Assembly: GCF_027923225.1 (NCBI RefSeq)
Contig: NZ_BSDI01000026.1
Span: 1-64,000, forward strand
Direction of reading: 5' to 3'
DNA length: 64,000 bases
Source of the DNA: Phytohabitans aurantiacus
Lineage (GTDB): Bacteria; Actinomycetota; Actinomycetes; Mycobacteriales; Micromonosporaceae
Every line of letters starts with the position of its first letter. Within the stretch, counting starts at the first letter, position 1. Below, in pieces: positions 1 to 8,535 of this stretch. Under the pieces are notes generated by a model, which had not been told where the DNA came from, made no database searches, and worked only from the letters and a program-made list of their open reading frames with translations. Made by a program: the position numbers and the translations under genes.

Positions 1-616
1 TCGGGTTGCCGCTGCGGGTGCCGAATCCAGCGGTCGTCAACGGGATCCGGGTCGCGCTGCCCGAAAACGAGACCATGTCCGGGTTCAACCGCACGTACCA
101 CAGGTTCGGGTTGCCCCAGTACAGGTACGCCTGCCCGTCGTCGTCGATGAACGCCGCCGGATCGATCTCACCGTTGACCACCAGAGGGCGGCCGATCGCG
201 TCCCGGAACGGCCCGGTGGGACTGTCGGAGACACCGACCCCGATCGCCATCGAGTTCGTCGCCCGGTTCTTCACCGGCACGTACCAGTAGAACTTGCCGT
301 TGCGGTAGATGGTGTGACCCGCCCACGCGTCCGCGCTCGCCCAACTGAAGGTGCCCAGGTTCATCGGAGAGCCGTGGTCGGTCCAGTTCACCATGTCCGC
401 GGACGACCACACCCGCCACTCACGCATCGTGAAATAGGTCGAGCCGTCCTCATCGTGCCCGGTGTAGAGATACACCCGACCGTTGTGCACCAAGGGAGCC
501 GGATCGGCCGTGTAGATGGTCTGCACGATCGGGTTGTCGGCCCTGGCGATTCCCGGAGACAGGGCCAGCACGCAGAGCAGGACAGTCATCCAGGCGGGAA
601 GCTTCGCGAATCTCAT
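1..616 (-). CDS. GH43 family glycosidase, N-terminal part (cut by window edge)
   Basis: Only the first 205 residues lie in the window; the rest is beyond base 1. A signal peptide (residues 1-26, ending IARA) is followed by a five-bladed propeller start typical of GH43 xylosidase/arabinofuranosidases. YTADPAP puts the expected blade-1 catalytic Asp at residue 38, and GEIDPAAFIDDDG carries the next conserved acid. Such enzymes remove arabinose or xylose side groups from arabinoxylan outside the cell. ATG at 616 follows GGGGGAG and lies 14 bases after the stop of the CE1 esterase gene, so the two are probably co-transcribed. The exact substrate cannot be told from this fragment. Confidence 0.85.
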   Translation of the reverse strand, partial: MRFAKLPAWMTVLLCVLALSPGIARADNPIVQTIYTADPAPLVHNGRVYLYTGHDEDGSTYFTMREWRVWSSADMVNWTDHGSPMNLGTFSWASADAWAGHTIYRNGKFYWYVPVKNRATNSMAIGVGVSDSPTGPFRDAIGRPLVVNGEIDPAAFIDDDGQAYLYWGNPNLWYVRLNPDMVSFSGSATRIPLTTAGFGTRSGNP

Positions 617-630
617 AGCCACTCCCCCGG

Positions 631-1938
631 TCATGCCCGCGCGCAGGTCAAAGCGGGAACGCTGTTGGTGCCGTTCCAGGAGCCGATGAAGCCGAACGTG
701 GCTGACGCGCCGGCGCCGAGGTTGCCGTTCCAGGTCTCGTTGGAGACGTTCTGGGTGCTGCCGCTGGGCGCGTTGCGGCCGCCCCAGATCTGGGTGATGG
801 CCTGGCCGTTGGCGAACGTCCAGCTGACCCGCCAACCGGTCAGCGCGCTCGCACCGGCGGTCACCTTCACCTCTGCCTGGAAGCCGCCCTGCCACTGGCT
901 CGTGATCTGGTAGGTGGCGGCGCAGGCACCCGCGGGCTCGCTGGTCGGCGGCGTAGACGGCGGGGTGGTGGGAGGCGTGGTCGGCGGTGTGGTGGGCGGT
1001 GTCGTGGTGGGCGGGACGCCCTGGAACTGGGTGAAGAATCGCCACACCTCACCGGGAACCCACGTGCGCGAGCCGCTGTCGCCGCCAGCGCCGTCCTGCG
1101 GTGCGGCGATGTGACCGCCGTCGAAGGCCGCCCAGACCACCGGGTATCCGGCACGGCAACCCGAGTACGAGAAGACGGTGTGGGTCAGGCTGCCGGCCCT
1201 CGGCTCCGGTGGCGTTGCCGCCGCGCAGCCGTTGTTTCGCACGAACCGGTCGCGCAGTGACCGTCCACTCGCGACGCTGTCACCGATACCGTGCACGCCG
1301 AGGTACGCGATGGGCTGGGTGCCTCCGCTGCAACCGCTCAGCGTGCCGGGAGAGGATTGCACCGCGACCGCCCGGAAGACGTTGGGCCGGGCGCACGCCA
1401 GGGCGTAGCTCATGCCGCCGCCGTAGCTGAAGCCCACCGAGAAGCGCTGCGTGGTGTCGACGCAGAGGGCGTCTTCGATCCTGCGCAGCATGTCGTCGAC
1501 GAAGACAACGTCCTCGCCGCCGGAGTTTGCCCAGCCGTTGCTGATGCCCTGCGGCGCGACGAAGATGGTGCTGTTGTTCGACAGGCGCAGCAGGCCGTAG
1601 TAGGCCCACACGTCGCGCTGCACGGTCTGCCCGGTGGCGACGTCCGTGGCGGTCCCGCCCCACCAGTGAAACCCGAAGACCAGCCGGTACTGGTGGTTGC
1701 GGTCGTAGCCGTCCGGCACCCGCAGGATGAAGCTGCGGTTCTTGCCGCCGCTCTGGATGGTGTGCGTGCCGCTCGCGATCGTCGGGGCCTTGCCGCAGCC
1801 GGCGGTCGCCGCCATGGTGCCGGCGTCCGCTGCCGACGCGGTGTGGAGACTGCCGCTCAGCATCGCGCCCGCCGCGGCCACCACGAGAGCCGCCGCCACC
1901 GCGACGGTTCCCAGGAAGGATCTGCGCCTCAACATCAT
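631..1938 (-). CDS. Secreted CE1-type esterase (feruloyl/acetylxylan) with C-terminal CBM2
   Basis: About 435 residues. The signal peptide starts RRRSFLG, a twin-Arg-like N terminus. The alpha/beta-hydrolase domain of the PHB-depolymerase/feruloyl esterase type spans roughly 45-305, with nucleophile Ser171 in GFSYGG and a late DGGH that probably supplies the catalytic His. A TTPPTTPP linker leads to a CBM2 (about 330-435) for cellulose/xylan binding. It likely removes ester groups from xylan. Two ATGs (1938, 1935) follow GGAGGAG; 1935 has the better spacing. Upstream lie two LacI-type palindromes and a conserved promoter. It is one of five CE1 paralogues here, and GH43 follows in the same transcript. 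Ferulate versus acetate specificity is not visible. Confidence 0.9.
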   Translation of the reverse strand: MMLRRRSFLGTVAVAAALVVAAAGAMLSGSLHTASAADAGTMAATAGCGKAPTIASGTHTIQSGGKNRSFILRVPDGYDRNHQYRLVFGFHWWGGTATDVATGQTVQRDVWAYYGLLRLSNNSTIFVAPQGISNGWANSGGEDVVFVDDMLRRIEDALCVDTTQRFSVGFSYGGGMSYALACARPNVFRAVAVQSSPGTLSGCSGGTQPIAYLGVHGIGDSVASGRSLRDRFVRNNGCAAATPPEPRAGSLTHTVFSYSGCRAGYPVVWAAFDGGHIAAPQDGAGGDSGSRTWVPGEVWRFFTQFQGVPPTTTPPTTPPTTPPTTPPSTPPTSEPAGACAATYQITSQWQGGFQAEVKVTAGASALTGWRVSWTFANGQAITQIWGGRNAPSGSTQNVSNETWNGNLGAGASATFGFIGSWNGTNSVPALTCARA

Positions 1939-1958
1939 GTGACTCCTCCGCAGCAGCG

Positions 1959-1972
1959 TGTTAGCGCTAACA
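1959..1972. promoter_or_regulatory. LacI-family operator palindrome upstream of CE1-CBM2
   Basis: TGTTAGCGCTAACA is a perfect 14-bp palindrome with the central CG of LacI-family operators. It lies 20 bases upstream of the esterase start, downstream of the predicted promoter, where bound repressor would block transcription. I saw no second copy in this window. Confidence 0.65.
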
Positions 1973-2005
1973 ACCCTGAGTAGCAGAATGTCTGTCATCG
2001 ATATG

Positions 2006-2019
2006 TGGGAGCGCTCCCG
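2006..2019. promoter_or_regulatory. CebR/CelR-like operator
   Basis: TGGGAGCGCTCCCG differs by one base from the classical actinobacterial cellobiose-repressor box TGGGAGCGCTCCCA. It sits just downstream of the predicted -10 of the esterase promoter. An identical box occurs at 6827-6840 upstream of a paralogous esterase. The repressor gene itself is not in the window. Confidence 0.8.
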
Positions 2020-2032
2020 ATGGGTGCTTGTG

Positions 2033-2061
2033 AGATTGCCAGATTGTTTCGCATCCATCAA
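2033..2061 (-). promoter_or_regulatory. Conserved promoter block, copy 1
   Basis: Read on the minus strand: TTGATG (2056-2061), a 17-base spacer containing GCGAAACAATCTGG, then CAATCT (2033-2038). The same block precedes the CE1 gene at 5436-6785 and, slightly diverged, the GH10 gene. Conservation through the spacer suggests a bound factor as well as polymerase contacts. The -35/-10 assignment is inference. Confidence 0.6.
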
Positions 2062-2178
2062 GAGGAAACTGTCGATGCGTCGATCGAATCAGAAAATCGC
2101 AAGTAGCAAAAACATTCGAGACTTTTGTTATGTCGACGGGTGTTGCTTGGTCACGGCCCGGGGACACGCGGCCGGAAA

Positions 2179-2211
2179 GCGGCGGGGCTCTTTTGTGCCG
2201 AACCCCGCCGC
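2179..2211 (-). terminator. Terminator hairpin after GH62
   Basis: GCGGCGGGG and CCCCGCCGC form a 9-bp GC stem with a 15-base loop, 14 bases past the GH62 stop codon. It closes the CE1-GH30-GH62 transcript before the next CE1 promoter region. The 1939-2224 gap also holds the operators listed separately. Confidence 0.65.
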
Positions 2212-2224
2212 CGCGGATACATCC

Positions 2225-3640
2225 TTAACGCTGCAACGTAAGCAGGCCCGGCCGGTACGGCAGGAGGCCGTAGTCGCCGCCGGAGTTGGGGGCGCGGCCC
2301 TGATACAGCAGCCGCAGGTTGCACGGATCAACGGTCATCGTCTGGTCGGCGTTGCTGCGGATCAGCTCGCCGTGGCTGATGTCGTTGGTCCAGGTGGCGC
2401 CGCTGTTGGCCTTGCCGGCGAACGGGCTGCTCTCGGTCGCGGCCTGCGGCGTCCACGTACCGCCCAGGCTGGTGGCCGTGAACGAGCGGAAGTACCGGCC
2501 CTGCGCGCCGATCGCCTCCACGAGCATCAGGTACCGGTTCTGGCCCTGGAGCTTGTAGACCTGCACCGCCTCGAACAGGTTGTTCGTCGAGTCGGTCATG
2601 ATCGTGGTGTACGCCGAACCGAAGTTGCCCGGGAAGTTCCCGATCGGCATGCTGGCCCGGTAGATCCGGCCGTTGTCCCCGGCGAAGAACAGGTACATGT
2701 TCGTGCCGTCACCGATCAGCGCCTGGTCGATCGGCCCCGTACCCGAGCCGGAGATGCTTCCCGTGAACAGCGTCTGATGCGCGGACCACGAGTTCACGTT
2801 CGTGGGATCGGTCGAGGTCCGGTATGAGAACGCCGGGCCGCCCCACTGGTAGGCCAATACCCAGATGTTCTTCGGCGCGAAGTAGAACAACGACGGCGCC
2901 ACCGCGGAGAACGGCATCGGGTTCTGGCTGGCCGAAGCCATGTCGGAGAAGTTCGTGAACAGGCCGAAGTTCATCGAACCCCAGCGCGTTCCGAAGTCGT
3001 GCGTGGTCGCGTACACCAATTGCCGGCCGTTGTACGGCGCGTGCGTGAAGTCCTTCAGCGACACCCACCCCGAGCGCGGGGTAGCCAACGCACCCGTCGA
3101 GGACCACCGGTAGCTCGACGGAAGATTGCACGTGCTGGGTGGCGACGTGGTCGGCGGCGGCGTGGTTGGCGGCGGGGTGGTCGGGTTCGTGGTCGGCGGC
3201 GTCGTCACCGGGGTCGTCGGCACGGGGCCACCGGTACACGCGACGCCGTTCACGGCGAAGCTTGTCGGCACCGGGTTGCTGCCGGTCCACGAACCGTTGA
3301 AACCGAATGCCACCGTACCGTTCGTCGGAACCGAGCCGTTGTAGCTCACGTTCCTCGCCGTCACCGCCGAACCGCTCTGCGTCAACGACGTGTTCCACGC
3401 CTGCGTCACGGTTTGCCCGGCGCCGAATGACCACGTCAACGTCCAGCTGGTCAACGGATCACCCAGGTTGGTGATCGACACGTTGGCGCCGAACCCGCCC
3501 TGCCACTGTGACGACACGGCATAGTTGACCGAACAGCCGGCTGCCGCGGCACCGGCGGGCAGTGCGACGACGGCCGCTCCCGCCACCAGCAACGCGACGC
3601 CGGTCGAGGCCAAGGCGACGGTCGCCCTGAGTCTTGACAT
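2225..3640 (-). CDS. GH62 alpha-L-arabinofuranosidase with N-terminal CBM2
   Basis: 471 residues: signal peptide (about 1-33), CBM2 (about 34-135, starting GCSVNYAVSSQWQGGF), TTPPTTNP linker and GH62 catalytic domain (about 165-471). The GH62 call rests on RWSSTGALATP, LKDFTHAPYNG, YATTHDFGTRWGSMNFG, GPIDQALIGD and the ending YGLLPYRPGLLT. The enzyme strips single arabinose branches from arabinoxylan outside the cell. ATG 3640 is preceded by AAGGAAGG. It follows GH30 by 43 bases in the same direction and ends at a hairpin. Its CBM2 is nearly the same as that of the GH30 neighbour. Confidence 0.95.
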   Translation of the reverse strand: MSRLRATVALASTGVALLVAGAAVVALPAGAAAAGCSVNYAVSSQWQGGFGANVSITNLGDPLTSWTLTWSFGAGQTVTQAWNTSLTQSGSAVTARNVSYNGSVPTNGTVAFGFNGSWTGSNPVPTSFAVNGVACTGGPVPTTPVTTPPTTNPTTPPPTTPPPTTSPPSTCNLPSSYRWSSTGALATPRSGWVSLKDFTHAPYNGRQLVYATTHDFGTRWGSMNFGLFTNFSDMASASQNPMPFSAVAPSLFYFAPKNIWVLAYQWGGPAFSYRTSTDPTNVNSWSAHQTLFTGSISGSGTGPIDQALIGDGTNMYLFFAGDNGRIYRASMPIGNFPGNFGSAYTTIMTDSTNNLFEAVQVYKLQGQNRYLMLVEAIGAQGRYFRSFTATSLGGTWTPQAATESSPFAGKANSGATWTNDISHGELIRSNADQTMTVDPCNLRLLYQGRAPNSGGDYGLLPYRPGLLTLQR

Positions 3641-3683
3641 AAGCACCTTCCTTACGGGGATGTGATGGGCCCGGTCACGGTTT

Positions 3684-5402
3684 TCAGAGCGTGAACACGA
3701 CCGTGGAGATGCTGCGTGCGGGGACGTTGATGGTGGCTTGTCCACCGTTGACCCCGACTGGCTGGCTGGCCGCGTTCGCGGTGACCGAGGTGAGGAAGTG
3801 CTCGGCCCGGGTGACGTTCTGCGGCGCCTGGACGATGGCGTTGTTGACGGCACTGTTCGACCGGTTGAGGATCACCAGCGTGACCTTGCCGCCACCCTGA
3901 TACGCGGTCACCTCCAGCGGCGACGCCTTCGAACTCTTGGTCAGCGCGACCCGCTGATAGCCGGGGCGCACGTACTTGGAGTACTGCGAGAAGGCGTACC
4001 CGCGCTTGAGAGGTGCGCCGGCGGTGGTGCCATAGGCTGATTCACCATCGCCGATGAACGAGTAGTAGCGCTTGCCGTACCACCAGACGTAGGCGCTCCA
4101 GTTGCCCTCCATCGCCCGGTGCACGGTGCGCATGATGTCGTCGAGGGTCTCGTTCCAGACCGTCTGGTTGCCGGGATTGCCCCAGATGTTGGAGCCGTTG
4201 CCGTCGGCCGCGTGCAGGTTCCATTCGGTCATCCACACCGGCTTGCCGTGCTGGTCGGCCAGCGGGTACGACCTCAGCCGGCCGGATGCCTCGGTGCCGT
4301 ACAGGTGACCGCCGATGTAGCCGATGTTGTTGCGGGCGGCCGCGTCGTTCAGCGTCGGGTCGGTGTAGCTGTAGTTCAGGTTGACCGCCTCGGCGACCAT
4401 CAGCTTGGTGTTCTGCACCTTCGCGCCCTGGTCGCGGACGAAGTTGCGCAGCTCGGTGCCGCTCCAGTCCATCGAGTCGTAGTCGGGGTGCCAGTCCGGC
4501 TCGTTCTGCACCGAGGTGACGTCGATGGTCACGCCCTGGCCACGCATGTACTGGACGTAGCTGTTCAAGTGGTTGGCGTAGTCGTCGTAGTAGTCGGTGC
4601 GCAGCTTGCCGCCGTTGATCCGGCTGTTGTTCGTCTTCCACGCCGCCGGTGCCGTCCACGGCGAGCCGAGGATCTTCACGTTGGATCCGTACGACTTCGC
4701 CGTCTTCAACGCGTTCACATGCGTCGCCCACTCACTGGACACGGGCGAGATGCCGGTGCGCACAATGGACAGTCCAAGTTGGTTCGGGCCCATCCCGACC
4801 AGCGTCTGGGTCTCGGCCGTCGACCAGTTGCCGCCCCAGATCGCCGTCGCGGCGCCGTACCCGTCGATGGTCTGGTACCTGGTGCCGGTGTTCACCGTGA
4901 TGTCCGCCGGCCCGGAGGGCGGCGGCGTGGTCGGTCCCGTCGTGGGCGGGGTGGTCGGCGGCGTGGTGGCCGGGGTGGTCGGCGCCGGACCACCGGTGCA
5001 GGCCACGCCGTTGACCGCGAAGCTGGTCGGTACGGGGTTGCTGCCGGTCCACGAACCGTTGAACCCGAACGAGACCGTGCCATTGGTCGGGACCGCCCCG
5101 TTGTAGCTGACATTCCTGGCCGTTACGGCGGCGCCGCTCTGGGACACCGTCGCGTTCCACGCCTGCGTGACAGTCTGGCCCGCGCTGTAGGACCAGGTCA
5201 GTGTCCAGCTCGTCAGCGGATCACCGAGGTTGGTGATGGTGACGTTCGCACCGAACCCACCCTGCCACTGCGACGAGACCGCGTAGTTCACCGAACAGCC
5301 CGCGGCCGCGGAGGCGGGCAGCGCCACGGCGACCGCCGCCGACGCCAGCAACACGACGCCGGCCGACAGTAAGGCGGCGGTGGTCGCTCTGGGTTTCCTC
5401 AT
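3684..5402 (-). CDS. GH30 endo-xylanase/glucuronoxylanase with N-terminal CBM2
   Basis: 572 residues: signal peptide, CBM2 (34-135), PTT linker, GH30 barrel (from about 168) and trailing beta domain to the C terminus. The acid/base is Glu301 in SVQNEPDW and the nucleophile Glu393 in VWMTEWNLH, as in bacterial GH30 (subfamily 8 style). Such enzymes cut glucuronoxylan near methylglucuronic acid branches. The VWWYGKRYYSF segment lies where that branch is usually recognised, but I cannot confirm the binding Arg. ATG 5402 follows AGGAG. It lies between CE1 (33 bases upstream) and GH62 (43 bases downstream), forming an arabinoglucuronoxylan operon. Confidence 0.93.
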   Translation of the reverse strand: MRKPRATTAALLSAGVVLLASAAVAVALPASAAAGCSVNYAVSSQWQGGFGANVTITNLGDPLTSWTLTWSYSAGQTVTQAWNATVSQSGAAVTARNVSYNGAVPTNGTVSFGFNGSWTGSNPVPTSFAVNGVACTGGPAPTTPATTPPTTPPTTGPTTPPPSGPADITVNTGTRYQTIDGYGAATAIWGGNWSTAETQTLVGMGPNQLGLSIVRTGISPVSSEWATHVNALKTAKSYGSNVKILGSPWTAPAAWKTNNSRINGGKLRTDYYDDYANHLNSYVQYMRGQGVTIDVTSVQNEPDWHPDYDSMDWSGTELRNFVRDQGAKVQNTKLMVAEAVNLNYSYTDPTLNDAAARNNIGYIGGHLYGTEASGRLRSYPLADQHGKPVWMTEWNLHAADGNGSNIWGNPGNQTVWNETLDDIMRTVHRAMEGNWSAYVWWYGKRYYSFIGDGESAYGTTAGAPLKRGYAFSQYSKYVRPGYQRVALTKSSKASPLEVTAYQGGGKVTLVILNRSNSAVNNAIVQAPQNVTRAEHFLTSVTANAASQPVGVNGGQATINVPARSISTVVFTL

Positions 5403-5435
5403 CGAAACACTCCTGGAATAGGGATGACAGGCACG

Positions 5436-6785
5436 TCAGCTGGTGGCGCAGGACGCGCCGTTGAGGGTGAAGGACGGCGGCTTGGCCGTGTTGCCGGTGT
5501 GGTTCGCCTGGAAGCCGACGCTCACCGACGCGCCGGGCGCGATGGCGGCGTTGTAGGAGACATTCCTGGCTGTCACCTGTCCCGACGACGGCGAGTAGGT
5601 CGCGTTCCAGCCGGAGGTGATGGTCTGTCCACTGGGGAGGGTGAATAGAAGCGACCAGCCGTTGATCGCGGCGGTGCCGGTGTTGGTGATGGTGAGGTCC
5701 TCGGTCAGGCCGCTGTTCCAGGCGTTGACGGCCGCGGTGACGCGGCAGGCTCCGGTGCTCGGGGGCGGGCTGCTCGGGGGCGGGCTGCTCGGCGGCGGGC
5801 TGCTCGGCGGTGGGCTACTGGGAGGCGGGCTGCTCGGCGGTGTCGTGCCGCCGAACTGGGTGAAGAACCGCCAGGTTTCCCCCGGCAGGTAGGTCACGCG
5901 ACCCTTGACTGCCGCCGGTGCGTCGCGGTTGGCCCCATCGGCCGGGCTGGCGTCGTGGCCGCCGTCGAACGCGATCCAGACCACCGGGTACCCGGCCCGG
6001 CAGCCCGAGTACGTGGTGGTGATGTGCGTCCGGCTGTCCCGGGCGGGCTCGGGCGCGTTCTGGGCCGCGCAGCCGTTGTTCCTGACGAACCTGTCGCGTA
6101 GCGACCGTCCACCGGAGATGCCGAGGACGCCGTCGCTGACGCCGTGCGCGGCCAGGTACGCGATGGGTTGCGAGCCGCCGCTGCAGCCGCTGATCTGGCC
6201 GCCCGAATAGACCGCGACCGCGCGGAAGACGGTGGCTCGCGCGCAGGCGAGCGCGTACGACATCCCGCCGCCCCAGCTGAAGCCCAAGGCGAACCGCTGC
6301 GACGTGTCGACGCACAGGTCCGCCTCGATCTGACGGATCATGTCGTCGGTAAACACCACGTCCTCGCCGCCGGCGTTGCCCCAGCCGTTGCCGAGCCCTT
6401 GCGGTGCCACGAAGATGGCGCTGTTGTTAGCCAGTTGGCGCAGGCCGTAGTACGACCAGACGTCCCGCAGCACGGTCTGTCCAGTGTCGACATCCACCGC
6501 GGTACCGCCCCGCCAGTGGAACCCGAAGATCAACCGGTACTGCCGGTTCCGGTCGTACCCGTCCGGGATCCGCAGGATGTAGCTGCGATTCTTGCCACTG
6601 CTCTGGATCGACCGCGTGCCGCTCGTAAGCGTGGGCGCCTTTCCACAGCCAGCGGAAGCCGCCAGCGTGCCGACGTCCGCCGCTGACGCGGTGTGGAGCC
6701 TGCCGCTGAGCGTCACACCCGCCGCGGCAACCACGAGTGCCGCCGCTATCGCGACGGCACTCAGGAAGGATCTGCGCCTCACCAT
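5436..6785 (-). CDS. Secreted CE1-type esterase with C-terminal CBM2
   Basis: 449 residues: signal peptide beginning VRRRSFLS, CE1 esterase domain (about 45-310; nucleophile Ser in GFSWGGG, FDGGHD near the end), a PPPSS repeat linker, and a CBM2-like module (about 345-449). It is the first gene of the CE1-GH30-GH62 unit. ATG 6785 with GGGAG upstream is preferred to an in-frame TTG two codons earlier. The upstream region copies that of the CE1 gene at 631-1938, including the CebR-like box, so the two genes arose by duplication with their promoter. Activity on feruloyl or acetyl esters of xylan is expected from the family, not shown. Confidence 0.9.
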   Translation of the reverse strand: MVRRRSFLSAVAIAAALVVAAAGVTLSGRLHTASAADVGTLAASAGCGKAPTLTSGTRSIQSSGKNRSYILRIPDGYDRNRQYRLIFGFHWRGGTAVDVDTGQTVLRDVWSYYGLRQLANNSAIFVAPQGLGNGWGNAGGEDVVFTDDMIRQIEADLCVDTSQRFALGFSWGGGMSYALACARATVFRAVAVYSGGQISGCSGGSQPIAYLAAHGVSDGVLGISGGRSLRDRFVRNNGCAAQNAPEPARDSRTHITTTYSGCRAGYPVVWIAFDGGHDASPADGANRDAPAAVKGRVTYLPGETWRFFTQFGGTTPPSSPPPSSPPPSSPPPSSPPPSSPPPSTGACRVTAAVNAWNSGLTEDLTITNTGTAAINGWSLLFTLPSGQTITSGWNATYSPSSGQVTARNVSYNAAIAPGASVSVGFQANHTGNTAKPPSFTLNGASCATS

Positions 6786-6826
6786 CTGCAACTCCCAGCA
6801 ATGTTGGAAAGCTCCCTATCGATATG

Positions 6827-6840
6827 TGGGAGCGCTCCCG
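6827..6840. promoter_or_regulatory. CebR/CelR-like operator, second copy
   Basis: TGGGAGCGCTCCCG is identical to the box at 2006-2019 and stands in the same place relative to the promoter block. It predicts cello-oligosaccharide-responsive control of the CE1-GH30-GH62 operon. Confidence 0.8.
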
Positions 6841-6853
6841 ATTAGTGCTTGAG

Positions 6854-6882
6854 AGATTGCCAGATTGTTTCGCATCCATCAA
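6854..6882 (-). promoter_or_regulatory. Conserved promoter block, copy 2
   Basis: TTGATG (6877-6882), 17 bases, then CAATCT (6854-6859) on the minus strand. It matches the block at 2033-2061 base for base, including the spacer. The remainder of the 6786-7012 gap shares a further motif (TATGTCGA followed by GGGTG) with the first copy, near 6978 and 2128. Confidence 0.6.
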
Positions 6883-7012
6883 GAGGGAGTTGTCAATACG
6901 TAAGTGGCAAACAATTTTCGACGAACGACTTTCGACGACGCCAGCACATAACACTTTTTACTATCGACCAAAAACTGTTATGTCGAGGGGTGCCGTTTGG
7001 TCGCGGAGGTGG

Positions 7013-7384
7013 TCACGCTCGTGCCCAGCGTTGGTTGGTGCCGCCGTGGCAGCTCCACACGATGACCGCGGAGCCGTTGGTGGTGGCGGCGCCGTTGACG
7101 TCCAGGCATAGTCCGGTCTGGGCGCTGCTGATGGTGCCGTTGCCGTTGAACGTCCACTGCTGGTTGGCGCCGCCGTGGCAGTCCCAGATCTGTACCCGGG
7201 TGCCGCCGGTGGCGTTGGGTGGGACGTCGAGGCACTTGCCCAGTACCTGCAGGGCGGCGCCGTTCTGGGTGAACTGCTGGTTGGTGTTGGTGTGGCAGTC
7301 CCAGATCTGGGTCCCGGTGCCGTTGGCGGAGTTCGCGGAGCTGACGTCCAGGCAGCGTCCGGAGCCCTCGTTCCGCAGCCGGTT
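7013..7384 (-). repeat. CBM13 cassette, copy 1 of a 372-bp inverted repeat
   Basis: This stretch, reversed, aligns without gaps to 31148-31519. The encoded modules differ at two residues that I can see (NTNQQF/NANQQF and QWTF/QWTL). It encodes the CBM13 of GH10. Confidence 0.9.
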
Positions 7385-8458
7385 GCCGGCGGGGTTCGTG
7401 GGGTTCGGGCTCGTCGGGGTCGGTGTCACGCCGCCGTTGAGCCTGTCGAGGACCGCCGTGTAGGCCGGCTTCTTGTTGCCCGCGCAGTCGAACAGCAGCG
7501 CGTTGTCCGAACCACGCCACGAGTCGCAGTCCCGCACGCCCCACACCGTGATACCCGTGCACCGCGACACCGCCAAGCAGGCACGCGTCACCGTCGCGTA
7601 GATGTTCGCCTGGTTACCGCCCTGCATGACGTCAAGCTCGGTGATCTGCACATCAACGCCGAGGTCGGCGAAGCGCTGGATGTTCGCCTGGTAAGACGAG
7701 TCGATCGACGTGCCCAGATGAGACTGGAGCCCGACGCAGTCGATCGGCACCCCGCGAGCCTTGAAGTCCCGCACCATGTTGTAGATACCGGTCGACTTCG
7801 CGTTCACCCCATCGGTGTTGTAGTCGTTGTAGCAGAGCTTCGCGTTCGGGTCAGCCGCACGCGCGGCACGGAAAGCCGCCTCGATCCAGTCATTGCCGGT
7901 CCGCTGCAGGTTCGAGTCCCGACGACCACCGCTGCCACCGTCGGCGAACGCCTCGTTCACCACATCCCACGAGTGGATCTGACCACGAAAATGCGTCGCC
8001 ACCTGAGTCACATGGTTGATCGCCGCGTTCCGCAGATCACCACCGGACAGCCCTTGCGCCCACCCCGGCTGCTGAGCGTGCCACAACAGCGTGTGCCCGC
8101 GCACCGACATGCCACGCGAGCGGGCGTGGCTGACGATCCGGTCACCTGCTCCGTAGTTGAACACTCCCCGCTGCGGCTCGGTCGCGTCCCACTTCATCTC
8201 GTTCTCGGCGACCACGCTGTTGAATTCACGGTTGAGAACCGTCATGTATGTGCTGTCGTTGAACTTGTACGTCCCGACCGCCGCGCCGTAGTAGCGGCCT
8301 TTCTCCGCCGCCGAGGCGCCCAACGTCGTACCCGCGTTGGCCGTGCCCGTGAACACCAGCGCCGCGCCCGCGGCGAGCAGCCCGGCCACCGCGAAGGAAC
8401 CGATCGCGGTCCTCCGCCGCCGTCGCGCCGGAGCGCTCGAATGGAGCAGATTTCTCAT
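7013..8458 (-). CDS. GH10 endo-beta-1,4-xylanase with C-terminal CBM13
   Basis: 481 residues: Arg-rich signal peptide ending TANA (about 42), GH10 barrel (about 45-350) with acid/base Glu169 in WDVVNEAF and nucleophile Glu274 in QITELDV, short linker, and a three-repeat ricin-type CBM13 (about 358-481). It cuts the xylan backbone outside the cell, and the CBM13 binds xylan. ATG 8458 follows GAAGGG by eight bases. It has its own promoter block (8507-8535), which overlaps the end of the sigma factor gene. The CBM13 cassette is almost identical to one 24 kb away on the other strand, a sign of recent copying. Confidence 0.96.
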   Translation of the reverse strand: MRNLLHSSAPARRRRRTAIGSFAVAGLLAAGAALVFTGTANAGTTLGASAAEKGRYYGAAVGTYKFNDSTYMTVLNREFNSVVAENEMKWDATEPQRGVFNYGAGDRIVSHARSRGMSVRGHTLLWHAQQPGWAQGLSGGDLRNAAINHVTQVATHFRGQIHSWDVVNEAFADGGSGGRRDSNLQRTGNDWIEAAFRAARAADPNAKLCYNDYNTDGVNAKSTGIYNMVRDFKARGVPIDCVGLQSHLGTSIDSSYQANIQRFADLGVDVQITELDVMQGGNQANIYATVTRACLAVSRCTGITVWGVRDCDSWRGSDNALLFDCAGNKKPAYTAVLDRLNGGVTPTPTSPNPTNPAGNRLRNEGSGRCLDVSSANSANGTGTQIWDCHTNTNQQFTQNGAALQVLGKCLDVPPNATGGTRVQIWDCHGGANQQWTFNGNGTISSAQTGLCLDVNGAATTNGSAVIVWSCHGGTNQRWARA

Positions 8459-8506
8459 TGTCAGTACCCTTCGAAATACACGCACGCACGAGCATCGATG
8501 AATGTG

Positions 8507-8535
8507 AGATTGCCAGAATGTTTCGAGGCCTTCAA
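8507..8535 (-). promoter_or_regulatory. Conserved promoter block, copy 3 (GH10)
   Basis: TTGAAG (8530-8535), 17 bases including CGAAACATTCTGG, then CAATCT (8507-8512) on the minus strand. It has the same layout as the two CE1 copies, but no CebR-like box follows. The stop codon of the sigma factor gene (8532-8534) lies inside the -35 hexamer. Confidence 0.55.

Noticed and set aside
5755..5835. Short tandem repeats (and similar ones near 960-1010, 15815-15890, 29090-29140 and 48950-49020)
   Set aside because: They encode Pro/Ser/Thr linkers between catalytic and binding modules, so they are explained by protein structure.
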